In this document: positions 1-8,345 of the stretch, piece by piece
Layout: the number at the start of each line of letters is the position of its first letter
Position numbering within the stretch: the first letter of the stretch is position 1
NCBI GenBank assembly: GCA_029978705.1
Contig: JAPOIY010000007.1
Location: forward strand, 1 to 64,000
Direction: 5' to 3'
Length of the DNA: 64,000 nucleotides
From: Actinomycetota bacterium
GTDB lineage: Bacteria > Actinomycetota > Actinomycetes > S36-B12 > GCA-2699445
The notes under the pieces: model-generated
The model's database searches: none
The model's input: the letters and a program-made list of their open reading frames with translations, nothing else
Told to the model about the DNA's origin: nothing
Program-made: the position numbers and the translations under genes

Positions 1-835
1 CCCACGCGAGGGTGCGCGGCCCGAGGCGGGCGGTGTTCCACGGCACCCAGTCGCCGTGGGCTCTGCCCACTGCGACGCCGTGCCGCCATGCCCGGGTGAG
101 GCGCGCCCGGCTGGCGGCCAGCAGGTCCGCCCGCGCGCCGCTGGCGCTGTCCCAGTGACCGGTCGGGACGTGGGGGTCGGCTACCGACACCGGGCCGCAC
201 AGGTCCGCCAGGAGGGCGAGGTCGGGGAGGGCCTCGCCGTGCCGCCGCGCCTCGTCCGGTAGGGGTGCGGTCACGAACCACGGGCGACCGGCGTGGTCCC
301 CGGCCGCCAGCAGGGTGGGGACCGTCAGCCGCGGTGACACCGGGGGATCCGCCAGGAGCTGTGCCTCGCGGTGGACCCCAGCCGCCGTTCCGGCGGTCCA
401 CCCCAACTTGGCGTAGCCGGTGGCGTGCCCCGTCCGGTCCAGCAGGGTCAGAGTGGGTTTGTAGTGGTCGTCGCCGGGGCGCACCGTCACGAGAAACCGT
501 TCCGCGGGCAGGTTTGCCGCGGTCATGATGTCGCGGGTGACCCGCGGGGCGTGGGGGTCGCGCTGGACCACGGTGAGGGTCCGGGTCTCCCGGGTGACCG
601 TCGCGGCCATCCCCACCCCGAGCCTCCGGAGGCGGTCGCGGCGCGCCCGCAGGCCGTTGCCGGCGCGCAGCGCGCGTACGGCTCCCGGTCCCGGGGACAG
701 GATCAGCCGCGGCCGGCCCCGGGGCGCCAGCACCCGCAGCCGCAGGCCGGTGGCGGGCCCCGCGACGACGGTCAGGCCCGACCCCGGGGGAGCCCAGATG
801 CCCTCGGCCAGTACCCGGGCGGCGTCATGCGGCAT
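1..835 (-). CDS. Aminoglycoside-phosphotransferase-fold protein, C-terminus cut by window edge
   Basis: Reading the minus strand from ATG at 835 gives 278 codons with no stop before base 1, so the C-terminus lies outside the window. The protein resembles APH/choline-kinase-fold enzymes: Lys143 and Glu158 are spaced like the ATP-anchoring Lys-Glu pair, and near the end there is His260-Gly-Asp262 followed by Asn267, the HGDxxxxN catalytic loop in which Asp acts as base and Asn holds metal. It overlaps the end of the upstream Alg13-like gene by 11 bases, so the two are probably translationally coupled. The substrate is unknown; beside glycan genes, a sugar or lipid-linked carrier is plausible but inferred. 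The first 90 residues match nothing I recognise. Confidence 0.6.
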   Translation of the reverse strand, partial: MPHDAARVLAEGIWAPPGSGLTVVAGPATGLRLRVLAPRGRPRLILSPGPGAVRALRAGNGLRARRDRLRRLGVGMAATVTRETRTLTVVQRDPHAPRVTRDIMTAANLPAERFLVTVRPGDDHYKPTLTLLDRTGHATGYAKLGWTAGTAAGVHREAQLLADPPVSPRLTVPTLLAAGDHAGRPWFVTAPLPDEARRHGEALPDLALLADLCGPVSVADPHVPTGHWDSASGARADLLAASRARLTRAWRHGVAVGRAHGDWVPWNTARLGPRTLAW

Positions 836-1388
836 GGTGCCGCCACATGGTGCGGGCCCGGCGCCACGAAGGGACCGGGTGACGGGCGGGCGGTGCGGCC
901 AGAATCGCGGTGATGGCCCGGACCGCCGGGGGGGCCTGGGTCACCGGGTCGCGGCGCCAGTACGCCCGGCCCGCCACCGTCTCGTCCAGCAGACCCTCCA
1001 GATCCGCCCGGTCCTCGATCACCCGGGCCAGGTCACGGCTGCGGAGATGGGCGGCAAACCGCAGTTGGTGGCCGTCGACGTGCTCGGAGTGGGCGGGGTC
1101 GCGGGGCACCACCAGAGGCAGCAGGCCCTGGGCCCGCGCGTCCATCACGCCACCGGGGCCGCCCTGCAGCACGGCGGCATCGGCACGGCGGAACAGATCC
1201 AGCAACTGACCGTGCGGCAGGAGCGCGTGGTTGTCGGCGCCCGGCACGCCGGCGCTCGTCCCGTGCTGCACCACCAGGTGCACCCGGCCCGACTCCGTCC
1301 GGGCGAGCCACGCGCCCAGCCAGCCGGTCAACCGGTCGAACCGATGATGGTCGGTTCCCACCGACACGACGATCAAGGTCACCCACAT
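825..1388 (-). CDS. Alg13/PssE-like glycosyltransferase family 28 C-terminal-domain subunit
   Basis: A 187-residue protein that opens with a beta strand and the SVGTDHHRFDRL motif typical of PssE/Alg13-type proteins, which are equivalent to the C-terminal UDP-sugar-binding half of MurG. A central stretch with HGQLLDLFRRADAAVLQGGPGG matches the family's donor-binding region with its Gly-Gly loop. Such proteins act only with a membrane Alg14/PssD partner to add a sugar to a lipid-linked intermediate on the cytoplasmic face. I chose ATG 1388 because a GGGGAG ribosome site lies just upstream; longer forms add an unlikely N-terminus. It is divergent from the GT2 gene and overlaps the downstream phosphotransferase-like gene. 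The likely partner is at 10065-10514. Confidence 0.75.
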   Translation of the reverse strand: MWVTLIVVSVGTDHHRFDRLTGWLGAWLARTESGRVHLVVQHGTSAGVPGADNHALLPHGQLLDLFRRADAAVLQGGPGGVMDARAQGLLPLVVPRDPAHSEHVDGHQLRFAAHLRSRDLARVIEDRADLEGLLDETVAGRAYWRRDPVTQAPPAVRAITAILAAPPARHPVPSWRRARTMWRHHAA

Positions 1389-1423
1389 CACTCCCCGCTT
1401 CACAGTACGAACGCAGAGCCACC

Positions 1424-1438
1424 GGGTGAACATCACCC
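1424..1438. promoter_or_regulatory. 15-bp perfect inverted repeat in divergent promoter region
   Basis: GGGTGA-ACA-TCACCC lies between the divergent Alg13-like and GT2 genes. It is one of three dyads in 57 bases and is a candidate operator; no regulator is identified. Confidence 0.4.
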
Positions 1439-1453
1439 AGAGTGACATCCGTC

Positions 1454-1480
1454 ATGCCGACGGCATCTTCCGAGCGCTCG
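1454..1480. promoter_or_regulatory. Two further palindromes (13 bp and 10 bp)
   Basis: ATGCCG-A-CGGCAT at 1454-1466 and CGAGCGCTCG at 1471-1480 follow the first dyad. Together they fill most of the 143-base divergent intergenic space upstream of the GT2 start, where promoters must lie. Confidence 0.35.
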
Positions 1481-1531
1481 GGTGCGCTGCCATCGTGAAG
1501 ACGCGACCACGAGGGGTGGGGAGGGATGGTC

Positions 1532-2446
1532 ATGGGTGTGCCCGGCGTCACAGTGGTGGTCCCCACTCACGACCGTCCGGAGCTCATGCGCCGGGCGGTG
1601 TCCAGTGTGCTGGCCCAGGACTACGCGGGGCCGGTCGAGGTCGTGGTCGTCTTCGACGGCACCGACCCCGTCGCCGTCCCCGCGCCCGCGGCCCGCGGCC
1701 GGGCGGTCCGGACGCTGCGCAACACCCGCACCCGTGGGCTGGCCGGAGCCCGCAACAGCGGGATCCTGGCCGCCACCCACGAGTACGTGGCGTTCCTCGA
1801 CGACGACGACGAGTGGCTGACCGGCAAACTCACCCACCAGGTGCCCCTGCTGGAGGAGCACCCGGACGCTGCGGTGGCAGGTGCCGGGATGCGGGTGGTC
1901 ACGCCCTCCGGCGCGGTGGACCGGCCGATCCCGCTGGACCCCGTCACCCATGCGGATCTGCTCCGGGACCGCCTCACGCAGTTGAACGCCTGCGGCATCC
2001 TCGCCCGCCGCGATGCGCTCCTCGGGGACCTGGGCCTGGTGGACGAGGCCATCCCCGGGTCATACGGCGAGGACTACGACCTTCTGCTGCGGGCCGCCCG
2101 CATCGCGCCGATCCCGGTCCTCGCCGAGCCGGCCGTGGTGGTGCACTGGCACGGCCACTCGCTCTTCGCCAGCCGGTGGCGGATGATCGCCGACGCGTTG
2201 CAGTACCTGCTCGCCAAACACCCCGGCTTCCGACAGCACCCCCGCGGCTACGGCCGCGTCGCCGGCCAGATCGCCTTCGCCGAGGCCTCGCAGGGCCACC
2301 GGCGCGCCGCGGCCGGGTGGGCCGGAAGGGCCCTGCGCCACGACCCCACGCAGCCACGGGCGCTGCTGGCGCTGGCGGTGGCGGCTCGCCTGATCAGCCC
2401 GCAACGGGTGCTGGCCACCCTCACGGCCCGCGGCCGGGGGGTGTGA
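1532..2446 (+). CDS. Glycosyltransferase family 2 (GT-A fold)
   Basis: A 304-residue cytoplasmic enzyme that transfers a sugar from a nucleotide donor, probably to a growing surface glycan. Residues 8-17 read VVVPTHDRPE, the family opening that binds the nucleotide. DDDDE at 90-94 is the metal-binding DxD region, and GEDYDLLLR later supplies the ED catalytic-base motif. The C-terminal 70 residues are helical and Ala/Arg-rich. ATG 1532 is preferred to ATG 1526 because GGGGAGGG ends at 1525, leaving a normal spacer only for the later start. The stop overlaps the next gene's ATG by one base, which indicates coupling to the Wzy/WaaL-like protein. Confidence 0.85.
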   Translation: MGVPGVTVVVPTHDRPELMRRAVSSVLAQDYAGPVEVVVVFDGTDPVAVPAPAARGRAVRTLRNTRTRGLAGARNSGILAATHEYVAFLDDDDEWLTGKLTHQVPLLEEHPDAAVAGAGMRVVTPSGAVDRPIPLDPVTHADLLRDRLTQLNACGILARRDALLGDLGLVDEAIPGSYGEDYDLLLRAARIAPIPVLAEPAVVVHWHGHSLFASRWRMIADALQYLLAKHPGFRQHPRGYGRVAGQIAFAEASQGHRRAAAGWAGRALRHDPTQPRALLALAVAARLISPQRVLATLTARGRGV

Positions 2447-3699
2447 TGCCGCAGGATCTCCCGCGCTGGCCCATCGTCTTCTTCGGGCTGTCCTTCCCGG
2501 TGCTGTGGCTCGCCGGGCTCGGCTTCGCCTACCTGCCCCTGTCCGGCGCCCTCGCCGTCGTCGTCCTGGTCCGGAGGCACCACGCGGTGCTGCCACCGGC
2601 CTGGTACCTCTGGTTCGGGTATCTGGTGCTGGTGCTCGCCTCCGTCGTGCAGATCGACACCATCGGACGGCTGAGCGGGTACCTGCTGCGGGTGGGCATG
2701 CTCCTGGGTGCCTCGGCGCTGGCGCTCTACGTCTACAGCGCGACACCGCGCAGCGTGGGAGTGCCCGTCGTCTACCGGAGCCTGGCCTGGCTGTGGGCGT
2801 TCCTCGTGGTGGGCGGCTGGCTGGGGCTGGTGTTCCCCGAGGTCGTCCTGCACACGCCGTTCGCCAGCGTCGTGCCCGGACCCCTGATGAGCAACGAACT
2901 GGTGAACTCCCTCGTGCAGCCCCCGCTGGCCCAGATCGAGTACCCCTACGGAGAGGACCCGGTGATCCGGCCGGCGGCGCCACTGCCGGCCGCCAACGGC
3001 TGGGGCTGCAACGTCGCGCTCCTCGCCCCCGTCATGGTGCGGTACTTCACGATGGTGTCGGGCTGGCGCCGCATCGGCGTGGCCGGGATCGGCCTGCTCG
3101 CCGTGATCCCGGCGGCGGCCACGCTCAACCGCGGGCTGTTCGTCGGCCTCGGCGTCGCCCTCGGCTACGTGGGTCTACGGGCCGTGTTCGCCGGGCGACT
3201 GGTCACCGCCGCGGCCGTGATCGGTGTGCTGCTGGGCGCCTTCGCGCTGGCGTCGCTCGCAGGCGTCACGGCATCGGTGTCCGACCGCCTGGACAGTTCC
3301 GGCACCAACGACACCCGCACCTCGCTGTACGACGAGGCGGTGGCGCGCACCGCCGAGTCGCCCCTCCTGGGGTACGGGGCGCCGCGGCCGTCCCTGCGGC
3401 AGGAGATCTCGGTGGGGACGCAGGGGCACGTGTGGAACGTGATGATCTCCCACGGATTCGTCGCCCTCGCGCTCTTCATCGCCTACTTTCTCGTGTCGAC
3501 CTGGCAGGGACGGCAGGCGCGGGCACCCGCGGACGCGGCCCACGTCACCACGGTGGTGGGTTGTGTGCTGCTGTGGTTCTACGGCTTCGACGGGCCGCAG
3601 CTCGCGGTCCTCCTCCTGGCCGGGGTGGTTGCCGTACGCGACGTCCGCACCCGCCCGTGGCCCGCTCTGTCCCAGCCCCGGTGCGAGGTGGCGGCATGA
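2446..3699 (+). CDS. O-antigen ligase/polymerase-like (Wzy/WaaL) membrane protein
   Basis: A 417-residue polytopic protein with about ten hydrophobic segments and a large loop between residues 150 and 190. Near residue 225, TLNRGLFVG matches the conserved arginine-containing helix of the Wzy_C/O-antigen-ligase family, and near residue 325 GHVWNVMISHGFVALALF matches its second conserved periplasmic His-containing segment. These proteins polymerise or transfer lipid-linked glycans outside the membrane. The ATG overlaps the GT2 stop (TGATG) and the stop overlaps the next gene, so 1532-4700 is one transcription unit. I cannot decide between polymerase and ligase from sequence alone. Confidence 0.75.
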   Translation: MPQDLPRWPIVFFGLSFPVLWLAGLGFAYLPLSGALAVVVLVRRHHAVLPPAWYLWFGYLVLVLASVVQIDTIGRLSGYLLRVGMLLGASALALYVYSATPRSVGVPVVYRSLAWLWAFLVVGGWLGLVFPEVVLHTPFASVVPGPLMSNELVNSLVQPPLAQIEYPYGEDPVIRPAAPLPAANGWGCNVALLAPVMVRYFTMVSGWRRIGVAGIGLLAVIPAAATLNRGLFVGLGVALGYVGLRAVFAGRLVTAAAVIGVLLGAFALASLAGVTASVSDRLDSSGTNDTRTSLYDEAVARTAESPLLGYGAPRPSLRQEISVGTQGHVWNVMISHGFVALALFIAYFLVSTWQGRQARAPADAAHVTTVVGCVLLWFYGFDGPQLAVLLLAGVVAVRDVRTRPWPALSQPRCEVAA

Positions 3700-4700
3700 C
3701 GGCGCGGTGGGCCGCCCTGTTGCTGACCGTCGCCGCGGCGACGTCCGCCGGTACGGCCCGCGCCGCGGACGAGGTGTTGACCCCGGCCGATGCCAGTCTC
3801 GGGGAACTGTCCGGCCTCGCCACCGACCCGGCGGGCGCGGGGTACTGGGTCCACCAGGACGCCGGCGCCCCCTCCGACCTCACGCTCATCGCCGGCGACG
3901 GGACGACGGCCGGGCGGGTGCTGCCCCTCGACGCCGGGTGGCAGGACCCGGAGGATCTGGGAGTGGGTCCGTTCGGGCCCCGGCCCCGCGGTGGCCTGTA
4001 CGTGGCCGACACCGGGGACGCGGCCGCCGTGCGCTCCACCATGCGGACCCGGTTCCGCGTGGCGCGGGGGGAGTTGCCCGTCCTCGCGCCCGGGGAGGCG
4101 CGGGTGGAGCCCTTCGAGAGTCTGCGGTTCCGCTACCCCGATGGCGGCAACCGCAACGTCGAGGCGCTCCTCGTGGACCCCGACACCGGGGACTGCTGGC
4201 TGGTGACCAAGACGGTCGACCGGCGCGCCGAGCTCTGGTTCCTGCCGGAGTCCGCATTCGGGGCGGCTCCGGTCACCGCGGCGGCGCGCGGCCGCGTGGC
4301 CCGCACCGGGGTCTCGGGGGGCGCAGTCGACCCCGCCGGCCGCTTCGTCGTCCTGCGCGACGGCCAGAGCGCCTACCTCTACCGCGTCGCACGCGGCGGG
4401 ATCGCCGCGGCGCTGCGCCGCCGCCCCACCCGGGTGCCGCTGCCCGCGCAGCCCCAGGGGGAGGGCATCACCGTCAGCCGGGACGGGGCAGCCCTGGTGA
4501 GCAACAGCGAAGGCGCCCACCAGCCCTTCTGGCGCATCCCCCTGCCGCGACAGTTCGTCCGCTCGCTACCGGCTGCCGCCGCGCAGGAGGTGACTCCTGC
4601 GCCGGCGACACCGACCCGCTGGCCCCTCGCGGCGGGCGCCCTCATCGGAGCGCTCGGCGTGGCAGTCCTCACATTCGGCCGACGCCGGACGTCACTGTGA
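3696..4700 (+). CDS. Secreted beta-propeller-like protein with C-terminal membrane anchor
   Basis: A 334-residue protein. Residues 1-24 form a signal peptide ending ARAADE. The body has repeating strands with GLATDPAG, GLYVADTGD, LLVDPDTGD and GEGITVSRDG, which resemble the blades of SMP30/esterase-like propellers. A Pro/Thr linker follows, then a hydrophobic helix (about 306-328) and an RRR tail, so it should be anchored facing outward. There is no LPXTG motif. It overlaps the Wzy-like gene by four bases and is the last gene of that operon. No catalytic residues are recognisable; it could be a glycan-binding or signalling component. Confidence 0.55.
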   Translation: MTARWAALLLTVAAATSAGTARAADEVLTPADASLGELSGLATDPAGAGYWVHQDAGAPSDLTLIAGDGTTAGRVLPLDAGWQDPEDLGVGPFGPRPRGGLYVADTGDAAAVRSTMRTRFRVARGELPVLAPGEARVEPFESLRFRYPDGGNRNVEALLVDPDTGDCWLVTKTVDRRAELWFLPESAFGAAPVTAAARGRVARTGVSGGAVDPAGRFVVLRDGQSAYLYRVARGGIAAALRRRPTRVPLPAQPQGEGITVSRDGAALVSNSEGAHQPFWRIPLPRQFVRSLPAAAAQEVTPAPATPTRWPLAAGALIGALGVAVLTFGRRRTSL

Positions 4701-4705
4701 GTTCG

Positions 4706-4753
4706 TTCACGTGAATGACCTGTGGGGTCAGGGGGGCGGGAATACCTACGCTG
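4706..4753 (+). promoter_or_regulatory. Palindrome and -10 box upstream of the fibrinogen-domain gene
   Basis: TTCACGTGAA at 4706-4715 is a perfect 10-bp palindrome. A TACGCT -10-like hexamer follows at 4748-4753, and GGTGGGA near 4785 serves as ribosome site for the start at 4798. No clear -35 is seen. Confidence 0.35.
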
Positions 4754-4797
4754 AGTGATCTAGCCGGCCGGGGAGCCGGGATGGGTGGGATCTGGTG

Positions 4798-7700
4798 ATG
4801 ATCGTACGAACACTGCTCGGAGGCGCGCTCCTCCTCGCCTCTCTGACCGTCGCCGGCAGTCCGGCGGCGACGGCGGCGGAACCGGTGCGCGACGGGGGCT
4901 CGGCGCCGACGGCCGCGGCTTCCTGCTGGGAGATCAAGCAGTTGCAGCCGACGGCGAGCGACGGCGTGTACTGGCTGCAGACCCCGCGCCTGGGGGCGCC
5001 CGAACAGTTCTACTGCGACATGACCACCGACGGCGGGGGCTGGGTCCTCCTGGGTCGCGGGCGGGAGTCGTGGCTGTGGCGCAGTGCCGGGCAGGGCACA
5101 CCCGGCGAGGTGCGCAACACCCCCACCGGCCCGGCGGCCTTCAAAGCGGCCGCGCTGTCGTCGGCCACCGTCGACGGCCTCCTCGACGGCGGCCGGGTCG
5201 ACGCCCTGACCGAGGGCGTCCGGCTGCGCCGCGCCGCGGACTCCGCCGGGACCCGGTGGCAGGAGGTGCGGTTGGACTACGCGAACCGTGGCCGGTGGTC
5301 GTGGCAGTTCGAGGCACTGCACGACCTGGATGCGTGCGTCTTCGACGGGGTCCGGCTGACCCCCGGAACCCGCACGACGCGGGACTGCAACGGGGGCACC
5401 GCGCGCACCCGTGTCTTCACGTTCGGCTGGGCCAGTCACAACTACCGGTTCGGGTTCTCCTACGGCAGCGGTCTGACGGGCTCCAACTCCCCGAGCAACT
5501 ACCTGTGGCAGTACTCCACGGAGGGCAACCCGATCCCGTTCACCCAGGTCTGGATCCGGCCCCGGCTGACCCAGGCCGACCTGCACTTCACCACCGTGCC
5601 CGACAGTGGCCTGCCGGAGGCTCCGGTGGTGGCGCGGGTCGCGACCCAGACGTCGCCCGACACCCCGTGGGGGGTGACCGGGGTGGTCGGCGATCCCAAC
5701 AACGAGCTCGACACCGAGGTGCAGGCGCTGCGCCAGATCGGCGACACCATGTATGTCGGCGGCCACTTCCGCTATGTGCAGCACGGCGCCTCTCCCGGCC
5801 CCGGCGAGAAGGTCGAGCAGTCGTTCCTCGCGGCCTTCGACGTGAACACCGGGGAATGGCGATCGTCCTTCCGTCCCGTCCTGAACAACAACGTGTGGGA
5901 CATCGCCGAGCTCCCCGGTGGGCAGGTCGGCGTCGCGGGCAGCTTCACCTCCGTCAACGGCGACCCCGCGTACTCCGGGCTCGTCTCGCTCGATCCCGCC
6001 ACCGGGCAGGTCAGCCCGGGGTGGCGCCTGCGGGTGGAGAACCGTTCGACGGTCACCAGCCGACAGCTCGAGGTGCGCGCCCTGGACACCCAGGGCGGCT
6101 ATCTGTACTTCGGCGGCGACTTCACCCACACGGTCGACTGGGGGCGCACGACGTCGGCCGGCACCCCTGTCACCCAGACCGTGAACCGGCTCGGGCGCAT
6201 GTGGCTGGGCCGCAACGAGGTCGACTGGAACTGGCGCCCCAACATGGGCGGCTCCGTGATCGACCTTGACGCCAGTGATCGCGGCGACAACGTGTACATC
6301 GCCGGCTACTTCACGACAGTCAACGGCGCCACCCTGCGCAACGCCGGGATCCTGTCCACCGCGGCGGGCGCGCCCCTGCAGCCGGGCCAGGTCCCGTTCG
6401 TGCCCAGCCGGGCGGCCAGCAAGACCTATCAGCAGGCAATCCTCGAGGTGGGGGACCACGTCTGGGTCGGGGGGTCGGAGCACAACACATGGATGAACGA
6501 CCGGGACACGTTCGCCCTACAGCGGGGCAACATCACCACCGCGGGAGGCGACACCCAGGCGATGGCGGCCTCCGATGGGGTCGTGTACGTGGGGGGCCAC
6601 TTCCAGAACAACCTGTACCAGGGCAGCTCCACCTGGAGTGAACCCCGCCCGTTCGCGGAAGCGGACGGCGTGAACTGGCTGGCCGCCTACGACGCCAAGA
6701 CCGGCGCGTTCCTGCCCGACTTCCTGCCCGCCATCGACTCGCCCCGCAGCCGTGGGCCGTGGGCCCTGACTGTGGACTCCGCGCACTGCCTGTGGTTCGG
6801 CGCCGACTTCACCGGCGGGGCGTGGCGCGACGGTGTGCAGCAGTGGCTGGGCGGGTTCGGCAAACTGTGTCCCCGCGACACGCAGCCGCCGGCTGCACCC
6901 TCGGGGCTGGCCGCCACCACCCCCGCGGGGGGGAGGACGACGCTGACCTGGGACGCGGTTCCCGACGCGGCCCACTACGAGGTCGTCGAGAACAACCGGA
7001 TCGTGGCCACCCCGGATGCGGCCCGCGTGGACCTCGCGGTGCCCAGTGGCCGGGAGGGGCGCTACTTCGTGCGCGCCGTGGACGACGAGGGCAACCGGTC
7101 GGCCACGACCGCCGTGGTGCGCACGCCGGTGACCACCGATCTGATCGGGGCCGCTCAGTCCTGGCGCTGGCACTACGGGGTGCCCGACGGGCCGGCCCCG
7201 CTGGTGCCCGCGACCGCGACCTGGCACTGGCGATACGAGGCGACGGCACCGCCGGACGGGTGGAACGCTGCGGGCTTCGACGACACGTCGTGGGGCACCG
7301 GGAGTGGTGAGATCGGGTACGGCGACGGCGACGAGAACACGCTGATCCCCGCCGGGACCGCGCCGCGCCCGCTCGTGGCCCAGCTGCGCACGGACTTCGA
7401 CGTGCCCGACCCCGCGACGATCGGGGGTCTGACGGTCAACCTCGTGCGCGACGACGGGGCGGTGGTGTACCTGAACGGCCACGAGGTCGCCCGGACCAAC
7501 ATGCCCGACGGTGCCGTGGGGTGGGAGACGCCCGCCGCCTCGGGCATCTCGACGCGAGCCGACGAGACCAAGGTGCACCAGCTGTCGATCCCGGCGACCG
7601 ACCTGGTGGCCGGCCACAACACGCTGGCCGTGAGTGTGCACCAGTCCGACCGGTGGAGTGGTGACCTGAGTTTCCGGGCCTCGTTGGACGCGACCCCGGC

Positions 7701-8148
7701 GGTCACGACGACGTGGTCGGACAGCGGCTACGACGACTCGGCGTGGCCCGCGGGCAGCGGCCACTTCGGCTTCGGCGACGGGGACGAGAACGTGGTGATC
7801 GGGACGCCGGGGCAGGTCTCGGGCCAGTTCCGCACGACGTTCGACATCGCAGACCCGGCGACGGTGCGGGACCTGACGCTGCACCTCGTGCGCGACGACG
7901 GCGCCGTGGTGTATCTGAACGGCCGGGAGGTGGCGCGATCCAACATGCCCGCCGGCGCGGTGGGCCTGACGACGCCTGCGTCCGCGGGGATCTTCGGCGC
8001 CGACGAGGCGACGCCGGTGGAGGTCTCCGTCCCCCCCGACGCACTCGTGCCGGGGCGCAACACCGTTGCCGTCTCGGTGCACAACGACTGGGCCGGCGGC
8101 GCCGACCTGTCCTTCGCCGTCCCGGCGCTCACGGCGACCCTGCGCTGA
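4798..8148 (+). CDS. Large secreted fibrinogen-domain/beta-propeller/FN3 adhesin-like protein
   Basis: A 1116-residue secreted protein. Order: signal peptide (1-28); a fibrinogen-related (FReD) domain at about 43-257 opening with SCWEIKQL and FYCDMTTDGGGW; a propeller-like domain at about 280-690 with repeated strands such as MYVGGHF, VGVAGSFTSVNG, LYFGGDF and VYIAGYFTTVNG; a fibronectin type III domain at about 700-780; then two tandem copies of a jelly-roll-like module, each with LVRDDGAVVYLNG. FReD domains bind acetylated sugars and glycans in animal lectins, so carbohydrate binding outside the cell is inferred. GTG 4795 is an equally possible start. It has no anchor, is monocistronic, and lies between the glycan operon and the GH16 gene. 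Confidence 0.75.
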   Translation: MIVRTLLGGALLLASLTVAGSPAATAAEPVRDGGSAPTAAASCWEIKQLQPTASDGVYWLQTPRLGAPEQFYCDMTTDGGGWVLLGRGRESWLWRSAGQGTPGEVRNTPTGPAAFKAAALSSATVDGLLDGGRVDALTEGVRLRRAADSAGTRWQEVRLDYANRGRWSWQFEALHDLDACVFDGVRLTPGTRTTRDCNGGTARTRVFTFGWASHNYRFGFSYGSGLTGSNSPSNYLWQYSTEGNPIPFTQVWIRPRLTQADLHFTTVPDSGLPEAPVVARVATQTSPDTPWGVTGVVGDPNNELDTEVQALRQIGDTMYVGGHFRYVQHGASPGPGEKVEQSFLAAFDVNTGEWRSSFRPVLNNNVWDIAELPGGQVGVAGSFTSVNGDPAYSGLVSLDPATGQVSPGWRLRVENRSTVTSRQLEVRALDTQGGYLYFGGDFTHTVDWGRTTSAGTPVTQTVNRLGRMWLGRNEVDWNWRPNMGGSVIDLDASDRGDNVYIAGYFTTVNGATLRNAGILSTAAGAPLQPGQVPFVPSRAASKTYQQAILEVGDHVWVGGSEHNTWMNDRDTFALQRGNITTAGGDTQAMAASDGVVYVGGHFQNNLYQGSSTWSEPRPFAEADGVNWLAAYDAKTGAFLPDFLPAIDSPRSRGPWALTVDSAHCLWFGADFTGGAWRDGVQQWLGGFGKLCPRDTQPPAAPSGLAATTPAGGRTTLTWDAVPDAAHYEVVENNRIVATPDAARVDLAVPSGREGRYFVRAVDDEGNRSATTAVVRTPVTTDLIGAAQSWRWHYGVPDGPAPLVPATATWHWRYEATAPPDGWNAAGFDDTSWGTGSGEIGYGDGDENTLIPAGTAPRPLVAQLRTDFDVPDPATIGGLTVNLVRDDGAVVYLNGHEVARTNMPDGAVGWETPAASGISTRADETKVHQLSIPATDLVAGHNTLAVSVHQSDRWSGDLSFRASLDATPAVTTTWSDSGYDDSAWPAGSGHFGFGDGDENVVIGTPGQVSGQFRTTFDIADPATVRDLTLHLVRDDGAVVYLNGREVARSNMPAGAVGLTTPASAGIFGADEATPVEVSVPPDALVPGRNTVAVSVHNDWAGGADLSFAVPALTATLR
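7255..7690 (+). repeat. Tandem domain copy 1 in fibrinogen-domain protein
   Basis: First of two tandem modules. The best-conserved core is LVRDDGAVVYLNGHEVAR, encoded from 7441; the equivalent codons recur 444 bases later. Confidence 0.7.
7708..8145 (+). repeat. Tandem domain copy 2 in fibrinogen-domain protein
   Basis: Second copy, with LVRDDGAVVYLNGREVAR encoded from 7885. Both copies share the GYGDGDEN/GFGDGDEN turn, the NMPxGAVG loop and the AGHNTLAVSVH/PGRNTVAVSVH ending, so they arose by internal duplication. Confidence 0.7.
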
Positions 8149-8345
8149 CCCGGCCCCGGGCGCCGCGGGGCTGGCAGTTCGCTGTGCGTGACCGGCGTCC
8201 GCATTCCGAGACGCAGGATCACAGGGTGTGACTGGTAGTTCGCACTTCTGTCCTAATCGCGGGGACAGCCTCAATGAATCGGCGGCTTCCTCCGACGCAC
8301 TCCTTGACCGCCGCTGTAGGGCGACGGCAGCACCAAGGAGTCAGC

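Noticed and set aside
4669-6483. A 604-codon minus-strand frame over the fibrinogen-domain gene
   Set aside because: Antisense shadow: no signal or motif, and the plus strand has a signal peptide and recognisable domains.
8171-8242. Direct repeat CTGGCAGTTCGC / CTGGTAGTTCGC 60 bases apart upstream of the GH16 gene
   Set aside because: Eleven of twelve bases match, but only two copies exist with no symmetry or position that would mark an operator; chance is not excluded.
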